The translations under genes were made by a program, and so were the position numbers. Positions 1-4,937 of a stretch of 8,084 bases of DNA are shown piece after piece. The notes beneath the pieces were generated by a model. That model was not told the DNA's origin, did not search any database, and saw only the letters and a program-made list of their open reading frames with translations. How positions within the stretch are numbered: position 1 is the stretch's first letter; each line of letters starts with the position of its first letter. This stretch comes from Oribacterium sp. UBA3737 (GTDB lineage: Bacteria > Bacillota_A > Clostridia > Lachnospirales > Lachnospiraceae): the NCBI GenBank assembly GCA_002371295.1, contig DFGZ01000337.1, positions 1 to 8,084 on the forward strand, written 5' to 3'.

Positions 1-109
1 AAATAATATGTCATGGAGATATAGTAGTCTTCTGTAAACCGTATGACAATTTGGAATAATTTAGGATTGGATATAAGTTTAACCTATAGCTGATCTGCTA
101 TCTCATCAC
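1..109 (-). other. non-coding region after the ABC ATPase gene
   Basis: No gene is evident. A 5-bp hairpin, ATAGC with GCTAT (86-101), follows the ATPase stop but has no U tract, so I do not call a terminator. The true end of the transporter operon may lie outside the window. Confidence 0.4.
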
Positions 110-865
110 TTATATCACGTAGTCATAATCCTTCCTGATGATCCTCCTAAGGAACATCTCTGTTCTCGGATCCTTAGGTCTCGAAAAGATCTCTTTGGGA
201 GTGCCTTTTTCCACTACTACTCCCCCGTCCATGAAGATGACCTCATTTGCCACGCTTTCAGCAAAGCTCATTTCATGGGTCACCACTATCATGGTGATAC
301 CGGATTTCGCAAGATCCTTCATTACGTTTAGTACCTCTCCTACAAGCTCAGGATCCAGGGCTGAGGTAGGCTCATCGAAAAGAACCACCTCCGGTTCCGG
401 TGCGATAGCTCTCGCTATACCCACTCTCTGCTGCTGACCCCCGGAAAGCTGTGAAGGATAGTAATCTGCCCTTTCTTCGAGGCCAACCAGTTTTAGTGCT
501 TTCAATGCTTTCTCACGGGCTTCATCCTTACTGTAGTTGTGGGCATATATCAGTCCTTCTGTTATATTTTCCAGTGCTGTTTTATTGGCAAAAAGATTGT
601 AGTTCTGAAATACAAAACCTGTCTTTTTGCGAATACGGTAAACATCCCTTTTTCCGGCCTTCACAAGGGAAGTATGAATGTCTCCGAAATCTATGGTTCC
701 GGCATCAGCTCTTTCAAGAAAGTTGATGCTCCGGAGAAGGGTCGTTTTTCCCGAACCGCTTGGTCCCAGTATGACGATGATGTCACCTTTGTTCACTGAA
801 AGATCCACACCCTTTAGTATTTCATTATCTCCAAACGACTTGTGCACGTTCCTTAATTCCAGCAT
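110..865 (-). CDS. GlnQ/TcyN-type ATP-binding subunit of the amino-acid ABC transporter
   Basis: This cytoplasmic ATPase powers the importer made with the two permeases and the binding protein. All 251 residues of a normal-length subunit are present. The Walker A motif GPSGSGKT spans 34-41 with Lys40, the Q loop is Gln87 in VFQNYNLF, and the signature is LSGGQQQR (140-147). Walker B is VVLFDEP (160-166) with catalytic Glu165, the D loop is SALD, and the switch His197 lies in VTHEM. No key residue is missing. The ATG at 865 has SD TAAGGAG (874-880) 8 nt upstream, lying within the end of the second permease gene. Polar-amino-acid ATPases of this type look alike for glutamine, histidine, arginine and cystine systems, so substrate cannot be read from it. 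It is the last gene of the unit within the window. Confidence 0.95.
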   Translation of the reverse strand: MLELRNVHKSFGDNEILKGVDLSVNKGDIIVILGPSGSGKTTLLRSINFLERADAGTIDFGDIHTSLVKAGKRDVYRIRKKTGFVFQNYNLFANKTALENITEGLIYAHNYSKDEAREKALKALKLVGLEERADYYPSQLSGGQQQRVGIARAIAPEPEVVLFDEPTSALDPELVGEVLNVMKDLAKSGITMIVVTHEMSFAESVANEVIFMDGGVVVEKGTPKEIFSRPKDPRTEMFLRRIIRKDYDYVI

Positions 866-1607
866 AGCTAAATCTCCTTAATCCTTGAAACTTTAAGATA
901 CTGACTCTTTTTCCATGTTTATACTGAGCTACCTTCATTTCCGTTACTCTGAAAGCAAGCTGTATGACGGTGCAGAGTACTATGTACCACACAAGCACCA
1001 CAAGGTATGCTTCTATGTAGTTATATCCGAAAGCAGCCTGCTTCTTTGCTACTGCCATGATGTCCTGAACAGTCATCATATACGCGAGAGATGTGCTTTT
1101 CAGAACATTAACAGTTGTATTACATATGTTCGGAAGAGCCGAGGTGAGACTCTGAGGAATGATGATTCTCCTCATGGCCTGCCATGGCGTGAGTCCCACG
1201 GAAAGAGCCGCTTCCATCTGGCCGTGGCCTATGGAAAGAAGTGAGGCTCTGAAGACCTCTGTCAGCACTGCTGTAGTGTTCATGACAAATACTGCCAATG
1301 CATATACTATGGGGTTTATGTCGAAAACTTTTATATCAAGCTTCAGTACCATATTTAAGACATAGTTAAGAAGCGTTGGAAGAAGACTGTAAAAAAATAA
1401 TATCTGAAGAACAATAGGTGTTCCTCTGACAAAGGAAACATAGAAATTGACAAAATGATTTTTTTTGTGCCCTATCTTCTTAAGAGACAGAGCAAAGCCG
1501 AGGACCAGAGAAATGATCATGGTCAGAAATGTAATCTCCAGAGTGACAGGTATGGCTTTCATGACGATGAAGAAAGTTTCCTTCATGAATTTTGTATTCA
1601 GTTCCAC
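825..1607 (-). CDS. HisM-type amino-acid ABC transporter permease, second subunit
   Basis: This is the partner channel subunit, 260 residues from the preferred GTG start at 1607. That codon has GGGAGG (1616-1621) 8 nt upstream. An in-frame GTG at 1616 overlaps the first permease stop, but has no spacing from the SD. Hydrophobic segments are visible at about 20-44, 60-84, 100-118 and 197-218. The EAA loop reads [20 protein letters not shown] (about 132-151), and [13 protein letters not shown] (about 60-72) is family-typical. The basic C-terminal tail (about 226-260) runs through the ATPase SD and overlaps the first 41 nt of that gene, which is more overlap than usual. This may be real translational coupling, or a small indel may have removed an earlier stop. 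The two permeases differ clearly, so this is not a recent duplication. Confidence 0.88.
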   Translation of the reverse strand: MELNTKFMKETFFIVMKAIPVTLEITFLTMIISLVLGFALSLKKIGHKKNHFVNFYVSFVRGTPIVLQILFFYSLLPTLLNYVLNMVLKLDIKVFDINPIVYALAVFVMNTTAVLTEVFRASLLSIGHGQMEAALSVGLTPWQAMRRIIIPQSLTSALPNICNTTVNVLKSTSLAYMMTVQDIMAVAKKQAAFGYNYIEAYLVVLVWYIVLCTVIQLAFRVTEMKVAQYKHGKRVSILKFQGLRRFSYAGIKERAQVVWR

Positions 1608-1612
1608 CTTTC

Positions 1613-2320
1613 TCACCTCCCGAAAGCAAGATTTTTTTTGCCTCTGCTGAGCTGCAGTTCTGCATTGCCAAGCAGCTTCTCCAAAACAACCGTCAGTGTC
1701 CAGTAAATGAATGCCAGTGCTATATATGTTTCAAGACCGTATGATCCCTGATTCATACCTATGAGCAGCTGTCCTTTTCCCATTACATCTATCATACCTA
1801 TAGTGTAGGACAGGGACCCCTCCTTCATAAGCTTGACAAGTGCATTTGTGAAGTTCGGAATAGCTACGATCAGAGCCTGAGGAGCTACGATTCTTCTGAA
1901 GGCCTGAAATTCAGTAAGGCCCGCTGCCAGTGCAGCCTCTCTCTGACCCTTGTCAACAGCCTCATAGGATGTACGAAATACCTCTGCCATTGTTGCAGAA
2001 AAAAGAATGGAAAACGTTGTGATGACAAAGAACCACTTGCCGGAATCGTTAATGTTTACACCTGAGGCTTTCAGGAGTTCCGGTAGTCCGTAATAGACGA
2101 TGAACAAAAGTACTATGGGCGGGATACATCTTACTATATAGATGTATGAATCCACCGCTGCAGCAAGTCCCTTTTTACCGGAGAGCTTTCCCACAGCCAG
2201 AAGTAATCCGAGCACCCCGCCGATAAGGACCGTTCCAGCCATCGTTAAAAGTGTAACCGGTATAAACGGGACTATCTTCGTAAATGCCTCAATTATATAT
2301 AAAGGATGAAACGGTCTCAT
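1613..2320 (-). CDS. HisM-type amino-acid ABC transporter permease, first subunit
   Basis: This integral membrane subunit would form half of the import channel for the binding protein at 3565-4503. The 235-residue length is usual for the family. Hydrophobic segments lie at about 18-44, 56-80, 96-115, 143-162 and 197-217. The cytoplasmic EAA loop that contacts the ATPase reads EAALAAGLTEFQAFRRIVAP (about 128-147), and the TM2 region has the family-typical VRCIPPIVLLF. The start is supported by the SD AGAGGAGA (2326-2333). The stop lies five bases before the preferred start of the second permease, so the two are tightly coupled. Two different permeases with one ATPase suggest a heteromeric channel of the TcyLMN or HisQMP kind. 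Polar amino acid uptake is well supported by family; cystine as the exact substrate is only inferred. Confidence 0.9.
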   Translation of the reverse strand: MRPFHPLYIIEAFTKIVPFIPVTLLTMAGTVLIGGVLGLLLAVGKLSGKKGLAAAVDSYIYIVRCIPPIVLLFIVYYGLPELLKASGVNINDSGKWFFVITTFSILFSATMAEVFRTSYEAVDKGQREAALAAGLTEFQAFRRIVAPQALIVAIPNFTNALVKLMKEGSLSYTIGMIDVMGKGQLLIGMNQGSYGLETYIALAFIYWTLTVVLEKLLGNAELQLSRGKKNLAFGR

Positions 2321-2433
2321 AAAAGTCTCCTCTGTATACGAATGGTCGTTCCTATATTTTTGAACTTAAACATCTGACATACATATGAAAATCTGACTGT
2401 CTGTATCACGATCAGATCCATATTTTTGATCCG
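2321..2433 (-). other. 113-nt intergenic gap with a short imperfect repeat
   Basis: Between the URO-D-like gene and the first permease, TCAAAAATATGG (2418-2429) and TCAAAAATATAGG (2351-2363) recur in the minus sense. GTCAGAT also appears twice between them. I see no terminator, convincing promoter or small ORF. The permease SD AGAGGAGA is at 2326-2333. The purpose is unknown. Confidence 0.3.
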
Positions 2434-3438
2434 TTAAACTGCTATGGAGATCTTTCTTTCCGAGTACTCTCTTGCAGCCTCTCTTACCCAGTTAAGGTGT
2501 TCGAAGCTGATATCTGAAGGAACCGTGCAGTCTGCGCCGAGGATAATGCCTACAGTTCCTGCATCATCAAGGATTCTTACAGTTTCTCTTTCGATTTCCT
2601 CTTTTGTTCCCCTGTAAAGAACGCCGTTCTCGGTATTGTCAAATCCTCCGATGATTGCCCTGCCTCCGAAGATCTTCTTGCCCTCTGAAAGAGGAACACC
2701 TTCCACAACTGAAGCGTAATTAACTACCTTTGCAGGATAGTTTTCATAAACCGTAAGATCGTTTGTGGCGCCTTCATATCCGCAGATGTGGAGGATATTA
2801 TAATCGCTCACGGAATTTGCGGCTTCAAGGACTATAAGCTCACTCGGTGCTATGAACTTAAGGTATTGCTCCTTTGTGATGCCTGAATCCTGTATGTTCT
2901 GGAGGCTTAAGTATATTCCGTCTGCACCGCCCTCACTTATCACTGCTTTGGCAAGCTTCGCTACGTCAAGAGCTATCTTGTTAAGAGCATCTCTTACGAT
3001 CTCGGGACTCTCATCAAGAAGCTTTCCGAAGGCTATACCGTTGAGAGCCAACTGCCACTTCAGGTATGTTGCCGGTGCGAAGACATTGTAAAAAGATGCG
3101 ATCTTTCCGTCAAAAGTCTTCTGAAGGTTTCTTACGAGACTTACCTGCTTATCTATCCACTCAACAGGATTTACCGGCTGAATCTTTCGGAGATCTTTAA
3201 CTTCGCTCACCTCATATATGGTGTCGTTTGGATAAAGGAAGTATCCGTCACTCATTATCTTAATGAAGTCAGGCTCAAACTCTTTGAAAAATCTGCTGTG
3301 ACCGCTGAGGTTTCCTTCAAGGACCTCCGGTGCGTCGACATTGAGCTTATCCGGTACGTAATGAAACCAGAATCCTACTGGCACTCTCTCTGTCACCTTG
3401 TTGTCAAATGCATCAAATACAAGCTCTCTCTTACTCAT
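2434..3438 (-). CDS. URO-D-fold protein with MtaA/MtbA-like zinc ligands (putative methyltransferase)
   Basis: This 334-residue cytoplasmic protein belongs to the uroporphyrinogen decarboxylase superfamily, which includes HemE and the zinc methyltransferases MtaA, MtbA and CmuA that move methyl groups between corrinoids and thiols. It lacks the HemE N-terminal MRQAGR motif; the same region reads ERVPVGFWFHY. It has LHICG with His217 and Cys219, and GADCTVPSD with Cys304. This matches the His-X-Cys...Cys zinc pattern of the methyltransferase branch. I therefore expect a zinc-bound thiol chemistry, not haem synthesis. The start is the ATG at 3438 with SD AAGGAG nine nt upstream; a GTG at 3495 has no SD. 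It sits inside an amino-acid ABC transporter unit between the binding protein and the permeases, so its substrate may be the imported compound or a product. No corrinoid protein gene is visible. The name HemE should not be transferred to it. Confidence 0.75.
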   Translation of the reverse strand: MSKRELVFDAFDNKVTERVPVGFWFHYVPDKLNVDAPEVLEGNLSGHSRFFKEFEPDFIKIMSDGYFLYPNDTIYEVSEVKDLRKIQPVNPVEWIDKQVSLVRNLQKTFDGKIASFYNVFAPATYLKWQLALNGIAFGKLLDESPEIVRDALNKIALDVAKLAKAVISEGGADGIYLSLQNIQDSGITKEQYLKFIAPSELIVLEAANSVSDYNILHICGYEGATNDLTVYENYPAKVVNYASVVEGVPLSEGKKIFGGRAIIGGFDNTENGVLYRGTKEEIERETVRILDDAGTVGIILGADCTVPSDISFEHLNWVREAAREYSERKISIAV

Positions 3439-3544
3439 AATTATGATCTCCTTCCATACTCTGTCAGTTTTTTTATGATCGACTTTGATACTCACGTCAT
3501 TTATTTGTTTTCTGGGGGGTGATTTGCATCTTCAGAAGTCTCAT

Positions 3545-3572
3545 AGCTTTGAGATGTGACTATATCAAAGCT
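3545..3572 (-). other. stem-loop at the end of the binding-protein gene
   Basis: AGCTTTGA (3565-3572), which includes the binding-protein stop codon, pairs perfectly with TCAAAGCT (3545-3552) over 8 bp with a 12-nt loop. No U tract follows, so it is not a standard terminator. Stem-loops here often protect the upstream mRNA and raise binding-protein yield over the permeases; that role is inferred. Confidence 0.5.
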
Positions 3573-4503
3573 GATCACCCTTCTTGTAGCCATCCGGTAC
3601 ATACTTAAGTATGTTCTCTCCGAAGTATTCGTCGGAAATCTTTTCCAGAGTTCCGTCAGCCTTAAGCTTTTCTATGGCTTCGTCATACTTGTCAGCCAGC
3701 TCCTGATTGTCTCTGTTGAAAAGCGGCCATGTAGGGATGCCTTCATAAGCGACATAAACAAGCTTGTCAGCAAGGTCGTGGTATTCGCCGTTCTCATTTA
3801 TTACATTGGCCTCATGACTTGTCTTGATGTTGAAGTAGGCATCATATCTTCCTTCGATGACCCACTGATATGCATCGGAGATATTGAACTGATCGGAGGC
3901 TTCAAGGGCGATAGGACTGTCAGGATGGCTGCTGTTGAAGTTCTCAACTATAGCGTACTGGGCATTCTGGGGAGCGATAGGAACGAGCTTTCCACCGTCC
4001 TTTGCAAATGCTTCAAGATCTGTGTACTTATCCTTATCCTCTGATCTGTAGGTGATTCCTACTACGCTGGCTCCGATGTAGTTTTCCGGGAAAACATAGG
4101 TCTCTGATCTGGCTGTAGTCCACCAAACGCCTTTGGTGCCCACATCATACTTTCCCGATTCAACTCCTATAAGCAGGTCATCATCTGTAGTCGGGTTGTA
4201 GTGGAACTCATATTCCGGAAGAAGTTCATCAACAGCCTTCAGTACTGCAACCTCATAACCATCGGATTCTCCGCTATCTGTCACGAAATCATAAGGCTTG
4301 TAGTTGTTGGTGTGAGCTACCTCGATTACCTTTACACCTTCTTCGGAAGGCTTATCGGTCTCTCCGGAAGATGCTTCTTTTGCTGCTTCTGCTGATGTGC
4401 CGGCTGTTGGAACAGCTGTGTCTGCTCCTCCGCATGCTGCAAGCAGTGATACCGCAATACCTGCTGTTAATGTAACACCTGTCATTCTTTTCAGTTTTCT
4501 CAT
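3565..4503 (-). CDS. family-3 amino-acid-binding lipoprotein of an ABC importer
   Basis: This extracellular lipid-anchored receptor should deliver an amino acid to the two permeases encoded downstream. It has 312 residues from the chosen ATG. The signal peptide has a basic start (MRKLKR), a hydrophobic core and the lipobox LLAAC, with Cys24 as lipidation site. A Ser/Thr/Glu-rich linker follows to about residue 56. The SBP_bac_3 domain then begins and shows NYKPYDFVTDSG, GYEVAVLKAVDE (about 82-93), and TTARSETYVFPENYIG (about 129-144), all hallmarks of the polar amino acid family. An in-frame ATG at 4587 would add 28 residues before the signal peptide and bypass the SD AAGGGAGG (4510-4517), so I chose 4503. 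It is the first gene after the Cys-rich leader and its terminator. Cystine or another sulfur amino acid is suggested by that context only; the binding-site sequence does not let me decide. Confidence 0.9.
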   Translation of the reverse strand: MRKLKRMTGVTLTAGIAVSLLAACGGADTAVPTAGTSAEAAKEASSGETDKPSEEGVKVIEVAHTNNYKPYDFVTDSGESDGYEVAVLKAVDELLPEYEFHYNPTTDDDLLIGVESGKYDVGTKGVWWTTARSETYVFPENYIGASVVGITYRSEDKDKYTDLEAFAKDGGKLVPIAPQNAQYAIVENFNSSHPDSPIALEASDQFNISDAYQWVIEGRYDAYFNIKTSHEANVINENGEYHDLADKLVYVAYEGIPTWPLFNRDNQELADKYDEAIEKLKADGTLEKISDEYFGENILKYVPDGYKKGDQL

Positions 4504-4519
4504 AATTGTCCTCCCTTGG

Positions 4520-4563
4520 GGCGCCGTTCTCCGGTATTTTTCGAGGAGACAGAGTCCGGCGCC
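4520..4563 (-). other. GC-rich hairpin in the 5' UTR of the binding-protein gene
   Basis: Arms GGCGCCG (minus sense, 4557-4563) and CGGCGCC (4520-4526) pair perfectly over 7 bp. An inner 5-bp stem, TCTCC with GGAGA (4545-4549 and 4528-4532), extends the structure. Its foot ends about 3 nt before the SD (4510-4517), so it may affect mRNA stability or ribosome access. On the plus strand a run of six T follows, so it could also stop antisense transcription. Confidence 0.55.
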
Positions 4564-4582
4564 TTTTTTAAAATTGAACACA

Positions 4583-4604
4583 AACACTAAGTTTAGAACA
4601 CTAA
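4583..4604 (-). repeat. 8-bp direct repeat TTAGTGTT in the operon leader
   Basis: TTAGTGTT occurs twice in the minus sense (4597-4604 and 4583-4590), 14 nt apart start to start. It lies inside a weak promoter-like pair, TTGAAT (4612-4617) and TAAACT (4590-4595), 16 nt apart. This could be a secondary promoter or regulator site downstream of the terminator. Evidence is weak. Confidence 0.25.
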
Positions 4605-4632
4605 AACGTTAATTCAAGAAAGCGTTTCGGAT

Positions 4633-4664
4633 AAAAGAAAAAGAACCTATCCAAAGATAAGTTC
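4633..4664 (-). terminator. Rho-independent terminator between leader ORF and transporter operon
   Basis: On the minus strand GAACTTATC (4656-4664) pairs with GATAGGTTC (4643-4651): nine pairs including one G-U, with a 4-nt loop. The tract TTTTTCTTTT (4633-4642) follows directly. It stands 130 nt before the binding-protein start, so it either ends a mini-transcript or acts as a regulated attenuator. Confidence 0.85.
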
Positions 4665-4757
4665 CCATCCATCAGAAAAAAATATTTATCATGAGCATGT
4701 TCGTTGTACAACAAACAGTCCATCCATCATATCATCTGGGTGAGAACCGGGCTTATC
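4656..4757 (-). promoter_or_regulatory. candidate transcription attenuator (competing RNA pairings)
   Basis: Just after the Cys codons, the transcript segment 4757-4742 (GAUAA, 5-nt bulge, GUUCUC) can form 11 pairs, one a G-U, with GGGAACUUAUC (4666-4656). That segment is the 5' arm of the terminator. The leader segment mimics the terminator's own 3' arm: both contain GATA followed by GGTTC. Separately, the Cys-codon stretch GUAUGUGUUGUA (4777-4766) can form 12 pairs with UACAAC-GA-ACAUGC (4708-4695), with one G-U and a 2-nt bulge. Inferred logic: a ribosome stalled early in the Cys run blocks the second pairing and leaves the antiterminator free to form, so the transporter genes are read. 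With ample Cys the terminator forms. I found the pairings by eye; no folding energy was calculated. Confidence 0.55.
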
Positions 4758-4808
4758 GCAACACATACAACACATACACATATCCATGTCAAATCTAACT
4801 CTATACAT
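4689..4808 (-). CDS. 39-residue Cys/Met-rich leader peptide
   Basis: A short ORF begins at the ATG of 4806-4808 and ends at TGA 4689-4691. An excellent SD, AAAGGAGA (4816-4823), lies 8 nt upstream and a near-consensus promoter sits about 45 nt further back, so it is very likely translated. The peptide starts MYRVRFD and then reads DMDMCMCCMCCDKPG. It has Cys at codons 11, 13, 14, 16, 17 and 38 and seven Met in total; the cluster is encoded by two copies of a TGTATGTGT unit plus TGC. A terminator follows the stop by 25 nt, and then an amino-acid ABC transporter operon. This is the layout of a leader peptide whose translation senses charged Cys-tRNA (inference). It has no signal peptide or membrane segment. 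Alternatives are a small metal-binding protein or a peptide precursor, but no modifying enzymes are nearby. In-frame extension upstream to 4877 would run through the promoter and is rejected. Confidence 0.75.
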   Translation of the reverse strand: MYRVRFDMDMCMCCMCCDKPGSHPDDMMDGLFVVQRTCS

Positions 4809-4825
4809 CGTTTTATCTCCTTTCT

Positions 4826-4841
4826 TCCAAGCTCTCTTGGA
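4826..4841 (-). other. small hairpin before the leader-peptide ribosome binding site
   Basis: TCCAAG and CTTGGA form a 6-bp stem with a 4-nt loop just 5' of the SD of the small ORF (SD at 4816-4823). It could stabilise the transcript or tune leader translation. No U tract follows. Confidence 0.4.
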
Positions 4842-4853
4842 TTTGTTGAATGT

Positions 4854-4882
4854 AATATAAACCCATACACCGGACAAGTCAA
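4854..4882 (-). promoter_or_regulatory. sigma-A promoter of the Cys-rich leader and transporter operon
   Basis: TTGACT (-35, 4877-4882) and TATATT (-10, 4854-4859) are separated by exactly 17 nt on the minus strand, close to the consensus in both boxes. Transcription would start near 4847, giving a 5' UTR of about 40 nt before the small ORF. It is the strongest promoter I can see in the window. Confidence 0.85.
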
Positions 4883-4902
4883 TGAACCTGGCCGGTGGGG
4901 TT
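4860..4902 (-). repeat. interrupted 11-bp inverted repeat enclosing the -35 box, possible operator
   Basis: On the minus strand AACCC-CACCGG (4892-4902) can pair with CCGGTG-tat-GGGTT (4860-4873). All 11 bases match, with one 3-nt interruption in the second arm. The arms surround the -35 hexamer at 4877-4882. The arrangement would suit a dimeric transcription regulator. It lacks a U tract and is not a terminator. Regulator identity is unknown. Confidence 0.45.
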
Positions 4903-4937
4903 CTTTATAGTTTGCGATAAGAATATGTGAAGGCTTA

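Noticed and set aside
2434..3438. Annotation as HemE uroporphyrinogen decarboxylase
   Set aside because: The HemE MRQAGR motif is missing, zinc-type His/Cys residues are present, and no haem genes are nearby.
3439..3495. GTG start at 3495 for the URO-D-like gene
   Set aside because: No SD precedes it, while the ATG at 3438 has AAGGAG at suitable spacing and begins where the family usually begins.
3556..4044. 162-codon plus-strand ORF
   Set aside because: It lies wholly antisense to the binding-protein gene, whose family motifs are clear, and shows no recognised family features.
4520..4569. Plus-strand terminator of a plus-strand gene
   Set aside because: The hairpin plus T run could terminate plus-strand transcripts, but no plus-strand gene precedes it; it is listed as a 5' UTR hairpin instead.
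4504..4587. N-terminal extension of the binding protein from an ATG at 4587
   Set aside because: It places 28 residues before a clear lipoprotein signal peptide, runs through a strong hairpin and ignores the good SD before the ATG at 4503.
4703..4712. 10-bp palindrome GTTGTACAAC as a protein-binding site
   Set aside because: It lies inside the small ORF and is better explained by its RNA pairing with the Cys codons; alone it is too short to support a call.
4809..4877. Upstream extension of the Cys-rich small ORF to 4877
   Set aside because: It would start inside the -35/-10 promoter region; the ATG at 4808 has an excellent SD.
4503..4882. T-box or SAM riboswitch in the leader
   Set aside because: I see no T-box consensus (GGGTGGNACCGCG) in the minus sense and no recognisable SAM-I core; a translated small ORF occupies the space.
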